A stretch of 64,000 nucleotides of DNA from JBJHDF01 sp050486405 (GCA_050486405.1 JBJHDF010000011.1:66772-130771); one strand, 5' to 3'. Positions 41,869-51,303 are shown, counted from the stretch's first letter. The notes: a model not told the origin generated them from the sequence alone. Numbers and translations are program-made.

Positions 41869-44283
41869 ATGAAAAAAATATTGATTTATGTGTTCTTGAC
41901 AGCCGTCCTTTTTTCGACGGCTTGCGGAAGTGATAGCAACGGTAGTGGTGGCGGTAGTGGGGGAGGCGCGCCGATATCAGCTGTTTCCGACAGCAACCCG
42001 CAAGAGAACGCGGTTGCAGTAAATGCTCCTATCGGCGCTACGGTGGGGATAACCGCTTTCGCCACTCCTGGCGACTCTAGTCACAGTGTCACATACAGTC
42101 TGACAAATAACGCAGACGGTCAGTTTGCGATTGATGCCACTTCAGGCGTGGTGACTGTTGCAGCCCCTTTAACGTCGGTTTCGCCAAGCATCACCGTGCT
42201 CGCCAGCTCTTCTAGCGGCAGTTCCTCATCAGCCATCTTTTCCATTGCAATACTGCCGCCTGCACCAGAAGTTACGCTGGAATTCCCGCCTGCCCGAGGC
42301 GCTTACCTCGGTTCTAGTATCAATGTGCGCGGTACCTACACGCCGGAAAATGGTTTGAGCATCACCGTTGCTGCCGGTGGAGAGCCGATTACAGCGAGTC
42401 TTTTGGGTGATGCGACCTGGAAAGCAGCTGATGTTCCTCTTGTCCCCAATAGTGATGGCATTGCTACTATTAGGGTGACCGCAACTGCAGATCCAGGCTC
42501 ACCAACTACGCTTAGCAGCGTACTCGATACTAATATGCTGTTCTATCGTCCTCTCTCGTTCGCACTAGACTCTGATAATAATCGAGTCATTGTTATGGAT
42601 AACACTGCCCGAACGATCGTAAGCGTGAACATAGAAGACGGGCGTCGTACACTAATTTCTGGCTGGGGTCGAGGCAGTGGTCCAGCGTTTGTTGGTATGA
42701 CTGACGTTGCTTTAGATAGTGCTAATTCACGAGTGCTTGTATTGTCACCGGGCGCAATATTTGCGGTGGATCTGAGCACGGGTGATCGGACAATAATTTC
42801 TGATTCGTCCCATTCTGGTCGTATATTTGGATCCCCAACCTCAATTGAAATTGACGATGTTAGCAATCGAGCGTTTGTTACAGAGCAAGTTAGAGGGGCG
42901 ATAGTTGAGGTAAACCTTATTTCAGGGGATCGCTCTGACTTAAGTAGTAATGCGCTAATCGGTAGCGGCGAAGATTTTGCTCAACCCGTAGATGTTGTTT
43001 TAGATGCCGCAAATGAGCGGCTGATTGTGCTTAATTACCACTCGCAGTCGTTAATGGAAGTTGATTTGGCAACTGGGAATCGTAAGGTCATATCTAGCAA
43101 CAACGTTGGCACTGGCGCTAATTTATATGGCGAGCTTCATATCACGCTAGACGCTGAGAATAACCGAATTTTCTCTACCAATGTCTTTGGTACTGTTAAA
43201 ACAATTGATTTAGCTAATGGGAACCGAAGTGTTTTCTCTATTAGGGGGGCTGAACTCAATAGCTATGGCAACTCAGTCGCGAAAATTGATTCTGAGCATC
43301 AGCGAATTTTTGTGATGAACTCTACTGTGCCCGCTATAGCCAGCTTTGATCTCGTTTCAGGAAATGGACAATACACTGTCGAGCTGGGGGGAAAAATGGC
43401 TCTAGGCAGCGGTGATAAGTTTAATGGAATTAGTGGGTTGACCGTTGATGGCGCAAACAATCGAGCAATTGTGGCGAATACAGACAATGAGAATGTAGTA
43501 GCCGTTGATCTTGCAAGCGGTGATAGAAGCACGATTGCGCATGTGGGACCTTGGTTGAATATCAACGGCATCTCCATCAACCCGGATAACAATCATCTTG
43601 TGCTTAGTAATCGCAATCCAAGTTCATCACTGATCTCCATCGATCCCTTAGATGGGCAAAGCACAATTGTATCCAGCAGCGACGTCGGCAGTGGAGATAT
43701 AGGATTAGTGTGGCCGGACGGTATTGTTATAGATAATTCGAACCGGGCTTTGGTCCCATCAGGGGTGGCGAAGACGATCATCGCTGTGGACTTAATGACA
43801 GGAGCTCGATCACTCGTGTCGGGAGTGAATGGTGAAGTCATGGTTGGGGCGGGCCCGGTGTTTGCCCGCCCCATGGGTATTGACTTGTATTCGGTGGAAA
43901 ATACCGCACTTGTAATTGACGCGGAAGCAAGGGCGCTGTTTTCGGTTGACCTTGCTAATGGAAACCGAGAGATCTTGTCGAGCGATGAGGTGGGTACGGG
44001 AGATTCGTTCAAATGGCCCACAGATATTGTATACGATAACAAGAGCGACCGCGCACTTGTGCTTAATGTGCCGGGGAATGCCTTTCCCTTTATCTCTGCG
44101 GTTGACCTGGCAACGGGTGGTAGAGAAATCGTATCAAACACTACTGCAACCCAGCTAATTAGAGACTATGTGCGTATGAGCTATAACGAAAACAACAATA
44201 CAGCTGTCGTAGCAGATTGGTCATTGAATGCCTTGATTGTGGTCGATCTAGATAGTGGTCAAGAGGTGGTATTATCTCGGTAA
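41869..44283 (+). CDS. Lipoprotein with beta-propeller (NHL/SMP30-like) repeats
   Basis: The 804-residue product has a lipoprotein signal with FSTACGSDS near residue 19, then a Gly/Ser-rich linker. A cadherin-like or Ig-like region (about residues 50-150) follows. From about residue 220 many propeller blades have a repeated phrase: a DxxNNR-type turn, V-D-L-x-x-G-x-R, then SS-x-x-V-G-x-G. About eleven copies can be counted by eye. Composition is markedly more AT-rich than the left half of the window, suggesting recent acquisition. Likely a surface lipoprotein; binding partner unknown. Confidence 0.8.
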   Translation: MKKILIYVFLTAVLFSTACGSDSNGSGGGSGGGAPISAVSDSNPQENAVAVNAPIGATVGITAFATPGDSSHSVTYSLTNNADGQFAIDATSGVVTVAAPLTSVSPSITVLASSSSGSSSSAIFSIAILPPAPEVTLEFPPARGAYLGSSINVRGTYTPENGLSITVAAGGEPITASLLGDATWKAADVPLVPNSDGIATIRVTATADPGSPTTLSSVLDTNMLFYRPLSFALDSDNNRVIVMDNTARTIVSVNIEDGRRTLISGWGRGSGPAFVGMTDVALDSANSRVLVLSPGAIFAVDLSTGDRTIISDSSHSGRIFGSPTSIEIDDVSNRAFVTEQVRGAIVEVNLISGDRSDLSSNALIGSGEDFAQPVDVVLDAANERLIVLNYHSQSLMEVDLATGNRKVISSNNVGTGANLYGELHITLDAENNRIFSTNVFGTVKTIDLANGNRSVFSIRGAELNSYGNSVAKIDSEHQRIFVMNSTVPAIASFDLVSGNGQYTVELGGKMALGSGDKFNGISGLTVDGANNRAIVANTDNENVVAVDLASGDRSTIAHVGPWLNINGISINPDNNHLVLSNRNPSSSLISIDPLDGQSTIVSSSDVGSGDIGLVWPDGIVIDNSNRALVPSGVAKTIIAVDLMTGARSLVSGVNGEVMVGAGPVFARPMGIDLYSVENTALVIDAEARALFSVDLANGNREILSSDEVGTGDSFKWPTDIVYDNKSDRALVLNVPGNAFPFISAVDLATGGREIVSNTTATQLIRDYVRMSYNENNNTAVVADWSLNALIVVDLDSGQEVVLSR

Positions 44284-44346
44284 TTAGAAGCTGTTGAGAT
44301 ATGCAAATAGTTAGCAGGAGTTAGTTTGTAGCTGAAAGTCCCGGTA

Positions 44347-44490
44347 TTGGCGTGTTCACCTCCGTACACGCCAATTCCGGAGTTGTGCCGGGAGCACGGT
44401 ATGAGTTCGGCCACATTCTACAAGTGGCGGGCCAAATACGGTGGTATGGACGCCTCCATGATGGCCCGGCTCAAATCGTCCGTAACCTCT
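44347..44490 (+). pseudogene. IS3-family transposase OrfA remnant
   Basis: A short stretch translates to PIPELCREHGMSSATFYKWR followed by KYGGMDASMM, the helix-turn-helix N-terminal part of IS3/IS911-type OrfA. It starts without the usual beginning and the frame does not continue into a full OrfA or an OrfB. The adjacent sequence up to about 44600 is not recognisable. It is a degraded insertion sequence fragment. Confidence 0.7.
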
Positions 44491-44606
44491 ACCACTCGAA
44501 CGCTATTTTCGCCGAACCTGGCTATAGCCAAGCGCTGAACGCCATCAAAGGAAGTATCCATGTCCGATTGGAGGAGAATTCCTTCAATGATGCTAGTTGT
44601 AAGAAA

Positions 44607-44735
44607 CTACTCAAGCCACGCGCTCTCAAACCTGTATGCTTTTGCATACAGAAAAACGTTCAACACCACTGAAATACCAAAAGCAACGCACAGCGCGATA
44701 GCCGCAGCTTTGTTCATGTAGAATTTATCCTTCAT
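44607..44735 (-). CDS. Short single-helix membrane protein
   Basis: A 42-residue frame from the ATG at 44735: a basic N terminus (KDKFYMNKAA), then one strong membrane segment (ALCVAFGISVVLNVFLYA), then a short polar tail. It overlaps the end of the upstream membrane-protein gene by 11 bases, consistent with coupling. Too short for family recognition; the longer frame to 44822 is not credible. Confidence 0.35.
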   Translation of the reverse strand: MKDKFYMNKAAAIALCVAFGISVVLNVFLYAKAYRFESAWLE

Positions 44736-45129
44736 CATCTGCAGCCGATTTTTTAGGGAACAATGGCTTGCCGTACCGATACCACAAATGCAGAACCGCA
44801 AAGGCGCCAAACGTCGCAGCAAACCTCAAGGGATCTTCGCCAGGCTCAGGATTTGGATAGGCAACAATGATGAACCAGATTGCCAGTGTTATTACCGATA
44901 GAGAAATTAAGTCTCCACAGTAGCCCCTCCACTTCCTGGGGAGGATGCAGGCGCCCACGACCAAAAGACAGAATACAGACGGCAATACATTTATGATGCC
45001 CAGCTCCGGTTTCGGTGGGTCAAAAGCCATCGGTAAACACATGAGTGCAAAAAGGAAGGAGAATATCGCGAGGGTGATCCTGGATCCTTTTCCAAGCTTT
45101 AACACAGACTTTTTCTCTGGTTTGTCCAT
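44725..45129 (-). CDS. Membrane protein of unknown function
   Basis: The 134-residue product from the ATG at 45129 has a charged N terminus (DKPEKKSVLKLGKGSR) and about four membrane segments with a Pro-Asn-Pro-rich loop (AYPNPEPGEDP) and a basic C terminus. No family was recognised. It ends in overlap with the small gene above. Confidence 0.5.
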   Translation of the reverse strand: MDKPEKKSVLKLGKGSRITLAIFSFLFALMCLPMAFDPPKPELGIINVLPSVFCLLVVGACILPRKWRGYCGDLISLSVITLAIWFIIVAYPNPEPGEDPLRFAATFGAFAVLHLWYRYGKPLFPKKSAADDEG

Positions 45130-45172
45130 TTCGTCGCCTCCAAACTGCAACTTACCACTGGCACACTCGCTT

Positions 45173-45460
45173 TCAGCGTAACTCGCTGAAAACATCCGGG
45201 TGCTGCTCTGCTATTCGCAACAAGGCCAGCGCTGGGCCTTGTGGTTCTCGTCGCCCTTGCTCCCAATCCTGTAAAGTTCGAACACTGACTCCCATAAGCC
45301 CTGCAAAGGCAGATTGCGACAGCTTCAGTTTCAACCGGATGGCTTGCGGTGCAGAGGGTGGGGTTAGTTCGGTGGTGCGTAGTTTTAGTTGCCCACGGTA
45401 GTGTTGCTGAATCTCCTGGATGCCCTCCAGAATTTCATTGCCTATGTCGCGCTTACTCAT
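45173..45460 (-). CDS. HTH (XRE-type) antitoxin, HigA-like
   Basis: The 95-residue product has a helix-turn-helix near residues 45-80 (LKLSQSAFAGLMGVSVRTLQ, then DWEQGRREP) of the XRE/HigA class. It follows the toxin gene, with an 8-base overlap, the toxin-first order typical of HigBA-type pairs. It likely binds and represses the pair's promoter. Confidence 0.85.
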   Translation of the reverse strand: MSKRDIGNEILEGIQEIQQHYRGQLKLRTTELTPPSAPQAIRLKLKLSQSAFAGLMGVSVRTLQDWEQGRREPQGPALALLRIAEQHPDVFSELR

Positions 45461-45764
45461 TTTTCAGTGCCTCCGCAATTTGCTTGAGCGTGTGGCCAGG
45501 TATCGAATCTTGCTCAGACTTTTGATAGATCGTTAATAGCCAGATCTGATGATTGGACTTTTTCCAAAAGTAGATGACCCTTACGCCACCGCTCTTTCCC
45601 GAGCCTGATATTGCCCAACGAATTTTCCGAACTCCGCCAAAGCCACGAATAAGGTCTCCGGCATCTGGGGATTTGAGCAAATACGCCTGTAACCCCCGGT
45701 ACTCCTCGTCCGTGAGATATTCTGGCAGCAGTTTCGTGAACAGGCTGGTTTCAATGAATACCAT
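45453..45764 (-). CDS. RelE/HigB-family toxin
   Basis: The 103-residue product has the RelE-type core: a helical N terminus (PEYLTDEEYRGLQAYLL), GGVRKIRWAISGSGKSGGVR near residue 50, then VIYFW and a C-terminal basic helix. mRNA-interferase activity is expected by family. ATG at 45764 is preferred to a TTG further up; no strong ribosome-binding site is visible. It overlaps the antitoxin gene. Confidence 0.85.
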   Translation of the reverse strand: MVFIETSLFTKLLPEYLTDEEYRGLQAYLLKSPDAGDLIRGFGGVRKIRWAISGSGKSGGVRVIYFWKKSNHQIWLLTIYQKSEQDSIPGHTLKQIAEALKNE

Positions 45765-45836
45765 TGCGGAACTATACGGCAACGCCGTACTTTGGTCAAG
45801 CAGTTGCCAGGGCGCTGGCTACCCTTCAATCAACCC

Positions 45837-47693
45837 TCAAAACGGCAACACCCAGGGCACCAGCAGTACGCTCGTTGCCAGGCAGACCAGTGTGAAGGGC
45901 ACGCCGATGCGGACGAAATCACCGAACCGGTAATTGCCGGGGCCCACCACCAGAGTGTTTACAGGGGAGGACACCGGCGTCATAAAGGCGGCGGAAGCAG
46001 CCAGGGCCACGGTCATGGCGAAGGGGTAGGGCGAGGCGCCCAGTGCGGCCGCTACGGCCAGCGCCACGGGGGCCATCAATATCGCGGTGGCCGTGTTGGA
46101 GATAAACAACCCCAGCACCGCCGTGGCGGCGAAGATCACGGCCAGCACCAGACGGGGTTGGGCGCCACCCATCACCTCCAGCAGCGTTTGCGCGGCCAGG
46201 TCCACGCCGCCGGTGCGTTGTAGCGCCAGTGAGAAGGGCATCATGCCCACGATCAGAATCAGGCTCTGCCAGTGGATCGAGCGGTAGGCGCCGGGCATGT
46301 CGATGCAGCGAAACAGACCCAGCAGCAGGCAACCGAACAGCGCCGCCTGCACGTGGGGCACCACACCCCACACCATCAGTACCACCACCAGCGCCAGCAC
46401 ACCCACGGCCAGGGGCGCGCGGTGGCGGGCGGGCACGGCCTCTTCGGACTCCGCCGGCAGATCCAGCAGCACCAGGTCGCGGCGATCGTCGGTCAGCTTC
46501 TGAATGTCCCGCCAGGGCCCCACCGTCAGCAGCGTGTCACCGGCGCGCAGGGGCTCGTCTATCACGCTGTCGGCCACCGGTTTGGTGCCGTGCTTCATGC
46601 CGATCACCGACAGATTGTAGGTGCTGCGAAACCGCGCCTTGATCACGGTCTGGCCCAACAACCGCGACGTGGGTGGCACAATGATCTGCGCCATGCCGAT
46701 TTCCTGGGCCTTGTCCGCGAACCAGCGGCCTGAGACGGGCAGCGACACCAGATCGTTCGCCTGGGCGAAGGCGTCGAGATCGACACCGTCTGTATCCTGC
46801 GGAACACGCCGGTCGATCAGCAGAATGTCGCCGGCCTCCAGCACGGTGTCGGCGCGCGGATGAATCAGCTTGCGCCGAAAGCGGCTGCCGCGCTCGATGG
46901 CGATAACGTTGATACCCTCACTCGAACGCAGATTCAGCGTATTCAACGGCCTGCCCGCCAGCGTCGACCCGGGCCGCAACTGCAACCGGTATTCGCGCCC
47001 GGCCAGTGCATAGTCCTCCACCCAGTTGGTCAGGGCGTCGCGCTGGGGCAGCTCGGGCGCCGGGCCGGGCGCCAGAAAACGGCGCGCCACCAGCATATAG
47101 AGAATGGCCAACACCAGAATCGGTACGCCAAAGGGCGTGAAGGCAAAAAAACCAAACCCCTCGTGCCCCTGGCGCGTCAGCTCGGAATGCACAATCAGGT
47201 TGGGAGCGGTGGCCACCAGCGTCATCATACCGCTGATCAGCGCTGCCGCAGACAGCGGCATCATCAGCCGCCCGGCCGGAATCCGGGCCTTGCGCGCAAT
47301 GCGCAGCACGATGGGAATAAATATGGCCACCACGCCGGTAGAGGACATAAACGACCCCACACTGGCAACGATCACCATCAGCAGAAAGATCAGCTTGGCC
47401 TCGCTGGCACCGGCGCGGGCGGTGAGCCAGTCGCCGAGCCGCTGCGCCACGCCCGTGCGCACCAGCGCCTCGCCGATCACAAACAGCGCTGCAATCAGCA
47501 CGATGTTCGGGTCCGACAGCCCCACCAGCGCTTCCGACATGGTAATCACCCCGGTCATCGGCAGCGCGACCATCATGATTATCGCTACCACATCCATGCG
47601 CGGGCGGTTGATGGCGAACATCACAACAGCGGCACCCAGCAGTGCGAGTACTGCTGTAAGTGGAGGTATGTGGGCAAGTGGAGACATGGGCAA
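45837..47693 (-). CDS. SLC13/DASS-type anion transporter with two TrkA-C domains
   Basis: A 618-residue inner-membrane transporter. About twelve membrane segments split by a central soluble region (about residues 220-400) that contains two TrkA-C-like domains (LNLRSSEGINVIAIERGSRF, later FRSTYNLSVIGMKHGT). Family landmarks include SNTATAILMAPVALAVAAAL and SPVNTLVVGPGNYRFGDF near the end. Such permeases carry dicarboxylates, sulfate or other anions with Na+. The substrate is not assignable. It forms a run with GNAT and a small membrane gene, 5 bases after the GNAT stop. Confidence 0.87.
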   Translation of the reverse strand: MPMSPLAHIPPLTAVLALLGAAVVMFAINRPRMDVVAIIMMVALPMTGVITMSEALVGLSDPNIVLIAALFVIGEALVRTGVAQRLGDWLTARAGASEAKLIFLLMVIVASVGSFMSSTGVVAIFIPIVLRIARKARIPAGRLMMPLSAAALISGMMTLVATAPNLIVHSELTRQGHEGFGFFAFTPFGVPILVLAILYMLVARRFLAPGPAPELPQRDALTNWVEDYALAGREYRLQLRPGSTLAGRPLNTLNLRSSEGINVIAIERGSRFRRKLIHPRADTVLEAGDILLIDRRVPQDTDGVDLDAFAQANDLVSLPVSGRWFADKAQEIGMAQIIVPPTSRLLGQTVIKARFRSTYNLSVIGMKHGTKPVADSVIDEPLRAGDTLLTVGPWRDIQKLTDDRRDLVLLDLPAESEEAVPARHRAPLAVGVLALVVVLMVWGVVPHVQAALFGCLLLGLFRCIDMPGAYRSIHWQSLILIVGMMPFSLALQRTGGVDLAAQTLLEVMGGAQPRLVLAVIFAATAVLGLFISNTATAILMAPVALAVAAALGASPYPFAMTVALAASAAFMTPVSSPVNTLVVGPGNYRFGDFVRIGVPFTLVCLATSVLLVPWVLPF

Positions 47694-47698
47694 GACCC

Positions 47699-48175
47699 CT
47701 AGCTATCCTCTGCAGCGTCACCCAGCCGCTTTTCCATAAAAACACTGAGCGGATCGGCGCGATAATCGCCAAACGGCCCGCGCTTGCGGTAGCCCAGCCG
47801 CTCATACAGGGCAATGGCATTGGGCTGCTCAATACCCACCTCCAGCCGGGCCAGGGAAACCGAGGAGGTCAGTAGGTGGGATTCCAGGCGCTCGATGATT
47901 CGGGTGGCGATACCCATGCCCCGGTGGTCCTCGGAGACAAACAGCCGCTTGAGTTCGCCGTAGGGCTTATCACTCATCATAATTTTTACTCCCCCGCACC
48001 CGGCTACTTTACCGTCAACCATGGCGCCAAAAAATCCCACATTGGGCTGGCGCAGGCCTTCGACACTCTCCATGTGGTTACTTTCCGGCGGATAGAGTGA
48101 TGCCATATACTCGTCCGACTGCCGGAGAAGGAGGAGGACTTCCGGGTGACCTGGGTCGATGGCGATAATGCTCAC
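47699..48175 (-). CDS. GNAT-family N-acetyltransferase
   Basis: The 158-residue product has the acetyl-CoA site pattern RLFVSEDHRGMGIATRII near residue 78, followed by IEQPNAIALYERLGYRKRG. These are motifs A and B of the GNAT fold. The acceptor is unknown. It is followed closely by the SLC13 gene. Confidence 0.88.
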   Translation of the reverse strand: MSIIAIDPGHPEVLLLLRQSDEYMASLYPPESNHMESVEGLRQPNVGFFGAMVDGKVAGCGGVKIMMSDKPYGELKRLFVSEDHRGMGIATRIIERLESHLLTSSVSLARLEVGIEQPNAIALYERLGYRKRGPFGDYRADPLSVFMEKRLGDAAEDS

Positions 48176-48196
48176 GGCAACTCCTGCTTGCGCACG

Positions 48197-48682
48197 CTAG
48201 CTGAAAAATACTACATGGAATTTATACATCAGTATGAGTTCAAACAGGAATACCATGCCAGCTGCATACCAGCCGGCATACTCCATGCGCGGGTCCCTTC
48301 CGGTGTAGAAAGCCCGCTTTCCGACATAAACGGAATAGCCTACAAGTGCGGCTCCAAAGCCGGGTGTCCAACTAAAGCCGCCTGTCGGGAAGCCGATCAT
48401 TACAAACCACAGCAACATGCCGACGACCATCACGCCAAACAGGGCGAGGACTATAGCTTGAACCGATAATATACTGGCCCGCCGCTCCTCGGAGCCGGCA
48501 AGCGCCGCTATGGAGCCGGCAACAAGTATCAAGTCCAACGGTATCAGCGGCATAACAAGCCAGAGGTCTGAAGATTGGAGCCCACCAACACCCGCAAGCT
48601 TCAAAGCTACCACAGGCACATGGGCCAAAAGTGCGAACGAACCGAGGATCAAGTTTATTATAAATACTGTTTTCAGCTTCAT
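48197..48682 (-). CDS. Membrane protein of unknown function
   Basis: The 161-residue product has about four membrane helices (MPLIPLDLILVAGSIAALAG, then a pair near residues 70-95 and one at the end). The ATG at 48682 has a strong GGGAGGAAATA upstream. No family was recognised. It heads the minus-strand run membrane gene, GNAT, SLC13. Confidence 0.55.
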   Translation of the reverse strand: MKLKTVFIINLILGSFALLAHVPVVALKLAGVGGLQSSDLWLVMPLIPLDLILVAGSIAALAGSEERRASILSVQAIVLALFGVMVVGMLLWFVMIGFPTGGFSWTPGFGAALVGYSVYVGKRAFYTGRDPRMEYAGWYAAGMVFLFELILMYKFHVVFFS

Positions 48683-48870
48683 TATTTCCTCCCTTAGCCA
48701 GGCTTCCCAGTCAGCTTTACGGGGTAACGCCCGCCAGCCGACCCATCATAACGCAAAGGGGCTTTGGTGTGTATCCGACCCAAATTAGTGAGAATTTCGA
48801 CACTGTTCACGCTGATTGAACGGTGTAGTCTGTGGGTCGCACAAACCGTCACAAATTCAGAGGAGCCAAT

Positions 48871-49461
48871 GTGTACTGGGTGCTGATTGAAGATAGAGGA
48901 GGCGATGGCGCTATTCTGTCAAGCGAGCCGGAGGAGGGACCAAAGGGCTATGTATACGATAAAGGCTTGCCTTTGCTGAGCAGGTTTCCCGACCAGGACA
49001 AGGCGCTGATGTTTTTTGATAGCGACTTTCCTGACTGCACCAGGCTATACGATACTCTGCCGATGCTTGGGAATCTCCTTGTAGCCAACTCAAGAGTACG
49101 TCGTGTTCTGGGTGACCTGGGTGTGGATAACGTTGAATATCTGCCGGTAAGATTGCTGAATCATGCAAGAGAGTCAGTTTCCGACGACTATTGTATTGTG
49201 CATGTTCTGGGAAGTGTTGATTTTATTGACATGGAAAAGTCCGAAGTCACCATGAGCGCCCTGATTAAAGACAGGATATCGTTCATCGATAACCTGCGTA
49301 TCAATTATGATGCGATTCCGGATGATATTAAGTTAATCAGGGCAAGCAACTACAGTGGGCAATTGTTTATTCATGACGATCTGAAACAAGCATTCGAAGC
49401 GCAGCGCATTAAGGGCTACAAGGTGTTTCCCGCTGATGGGTGGGACGGTCTTCCGGTTTAA
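48871..49461 (+). CDS. Imm11-like (DUF1629) immunity protein, orphan
   Basis: The GTG at 48871 follows AGAGGAGCC and gives 196 residues. A short conserved-looking pattern (LLVANSRVRRVLGDLGVDNV near residue 88, then LPVRLLNH and CIVHVLGSVDFIDMEKS) resembles Imm11/DUF1629 immunity proteins of polymorphic toxin systems. No toxin gene is adjacent in the window. It may be an orphan immunity gene in an accessory region, protecting against toxins of relatives. The family call is from motif memory, not alignment. Confidence 0.55.
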   Translation: MYWVLIEDRGGDGAILSSEPEEGPKGYVYDKGLPLLSRFPDQDKALMFFDSDFPDCTRLYDTLPMLGNLLVANSRVRRVLGDLGVDNVEYLPVRLLNHARESVSDDYCIVHVLGSVDFIDMEKSEVTMSALIKDRISFIDNLRINYDAIPDDIKLIRASNYSGQLFIHDDLKQAFEAQRIKGYKVFPADGWDGLPV

Positions 49462-49516
49462 CCGCTAAAGCATAACGGGTCACAGCCTGGGAACCCTGAC
49501 CCGTTGATCCGGGCGA

Positions 49517-50158
49517 TCAGAGAACAGGTGTCGCCAGCCTCGACAGGCCGCGCCTTTCGCTGGAAAAAGAGAGCGCAACCGCAGATACTCTACCCATGAT
49601 ACGACTCTCTTCAACAAGCCCCCAGGCTCGGGAGTCCACACTGTTATTCCGGAAATCTCCCATCACGAAAAATTTTCCTTCAGGCACAGCAATCGTTTGT
49701 TCAGGATAGGGCATATCTCGGTTTTTGCCGATCTTGAAGTTGTACTCGCTTCCGGAGCGGCTCTCGACACCGATAATGGCATCGTCGGTTGATGCAACCA
49801 CAGACTGCTCCAGGCGATTGCCGTTGACAAATATGGCATTGCCTTCAATACGAATCCTGTCGCCGGGAACAGCCATTACCCGTTTGACGTAAAGAGTATT
49901 CTAATGGGGTGGAAGGAAGGTGACAATATCGCCAGGCTCCGGCTGACTCCAGGTGAACAGCCGTTTATTGACAAAGGGCAGGGATGGTCCGAAGCTTGTC
50001 TTGTCAACCCAGAGCACGTCTCCGGGATAAATGGTCGGCTCCATTGAGCTCGTTGGCACGGGGGACCAGTCCGCATAGGCCGTGCGGAAAAACATCAACA
50101 GAAAAAGAAACAATAGAAATGCCCGATACTCCCGAAAGAACTCCCTGATCCTCTGCAT
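49517..50158 (-). pseudogene. lepB: Signal peptidase I (LepB) gene interrupted by an in-frame TAG
   Basis: Read in one frame, the region encodes a 213-residue signal peptidase I. The first part (50158 down to 49904) has the membrane anchor, the catalytic serine in SSMEPTIYPGD and the domain up to VTFLPPH. The second part (49900 down to 49517) begins NTLYVKRVMAVPGD with the catalytic lysine and ends with the family's MGDFRNNSVDSRAWG. Between them a TAG (minus strand, 49903-49901) stops translation in frame, with no frameshift. A single C-to-T change from CAG would explain it. Serine and lysine lie in different pieces, so neither half is active alone. Presumably a redundant copy has decayed, unless the codon is suppressed. 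Confidence 0.85.
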
Positions 50159-50427
50159 TTCTATCGCTCCTCTTTAGTGTCGGGGGCACCGCAATGCCGC
50201 GCGTGTAATGGACCTTTGCCCCGCCTTACATCTGCGGCTGGTCAGCCCAGTTTAGACGGTTGATGGCCGGGCTGGGGGCTGGTTCAAAATTGGATCACCC
50301 CACTGTACAGAAAGTTCCATGTATCGTTCTGAACAGTTATCTGCCCAGCAAATCCCGAATCACCGCTTCGGCGTAGAGTGCCGGCACAGCGGGCGCAGGA
50401 AGGTCGCCCCAGGCTGGAGTCGAACGG

Positions 50428-50733
50428 GGGGTATTCCCCGGCGGTTGCTTCTTTGCGCATCTGCTTGCCGAGTTTGATGCCCAGAGCGGCCCCATTCATG
50501 ACGAAGTCCTGAGCCTGCAGCGCGGATGGCTGGATCTCCTGCAAACGCAGATCACCATTGCCCAGGCCGATGGCTCTCTGAACCCGGACATCGAACCCGA
50601 ACAACTGGCTTTTGAGCTTTACGCGCCGCTGGAACTGGCCAATTACCTGGCCACTTTATACCGTGACCCGACCATGGTTGTTCGCGGTCGCCGCGCCATC
50701 CTCGACACGCTTGCCAGGGCTACGCCTGCGTGA
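50428..50733 (+). pseudogene. C-terminal remnant of a TetR-family regulator
   Basis: The frame from about 50428 to the stop at 50733 reads GGCFFAHLLAEFDAQ, then WLDLLQTQITIAQADGSL and LAFELYAPLELANYLATLY. This is a typical ligand-binding C-terminal domain of TetR regulators of the YcdC/TetR_C type. No helix-turn-helix precedes it, and the upstream bases do not continue the frame convincingly. It is a truncated, presumably dead gene. Confidence 0.75.
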
Positions 50734-50760
50734 GCACACCGACGCTCATTGATGCCTTGG

Positions 50761-50862
50761 TCAGGCAACGTTTTTGAAGTAGACAGCGATGGCCCAGACT
50801 GAAGCCACAAGGGTTATCGTGAAGGTACCGGCATGGCCAACGAAACGTCCCACAGTATTCAT
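50761..50862 (-). CDS. Very short hydrophobic frame, possible small membrane peptide
   Basis: A 33-residue frame with one hydrophobic segment (TFTITLVASVWAIAVYF). It has no clear ribosome-binding site and its frame is only open a short distance upstream, so it may be a remnant of a longer membrane gene. It overlaps no better gene. Confidence 0.25.
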   Translation of the reverse strand: MNTVGRFVGHAGTFTITLVASVWAIAVYFKNVA

Positions 50863-50907
50863 CTTGTCAGCCCGAATTCCCAGAGCATGCGCAATGCGGC
50901 ATTGTAC

Positions 50908-51303
50908 TTACCAGGCCCATCCCGGCGTCTTACATGACTGCCTGATCCAATCAGCAACCTGGGGAGACCTGGCCTCCGCAATATCCCTGATCTTTACATA
51001 ACGCGTTTCATCCCCGAGCTCCGGGGGGTTTTTGAGGCGGCTGCCGTTAAGAAAAACAATATTGACAGAGACATCATACGCTACAAGCTCGATACACCAA
51101 CCAAAGCCTTCAGATCCGTAATACGCTTTTCCCCACTTAATGGCAAACCGCGGACTACCGAGTTCTTGCAGAATAAGTCTGTCCAGTTCCGACACAACAG
51201 GATTGAGAGCGGGTTTGGCATTCGCAATCCAGTCTTCAATGAGTTGATGATCCTCATTCGGCGCTGGTGGCTTCTTCGAAGACAAAGGCTTCTGGGTTTT
51301 CAT
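50908..51303 (-). CDS. DUF1801 (YdhG/YobT-like) protein
   Basis: The 131-residue product from the ATG at 51303 shows the DUF1801 pattern: an N-terminal IEDWIANAKPALNPVVSELD, the IKWGKAYYGSEGF motif near residue 60, and a C-terminal YVKIRDIAEARSPQVADWIR. Members are small cytoplasmic proteins of iron- or stress-related loci with unclear biochemistry. Upstream in-frame sequence to 51474 is not used. Confidence 0.78.
   Translation of the reverse strand: MKTQKPLSSKKPPAPNEDHQLIEDWIANAKPALNPVVSELDRLILQELGSPRFAIKWGKAYYGSEGFGWCIELVAYDVSVNIVFLNGSRLKNPPELGDETRYVKIRDIAEARSPQVADWIRQSCKTPGWAW

Noticed and set aside
48721..48777. Sequence starting GGGGTAACGCCCGCCA that shares 12 bases with attC-like site B
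   Set aside because: The right-hand arm pairs poorly and there is no clear extra-helical base. Too weak to call a fourth attC.
49476..49510. A perfect 9-base inverted repeat (AACGGGTCA, 14-base loop, TGACCCGTT) after the immunity gene
   Set aside because: The ends resemble attC but it is too short and lacks an extra-helical base. It is more likely a terminator-like hairpin between convergent genes, though it has no T run.
50284..50604. A 106-residue minus-strand frame
   Set aside because: Opposite the TetR C-terminal remnant, whose plus-strand frame shows the clear domain pattern.
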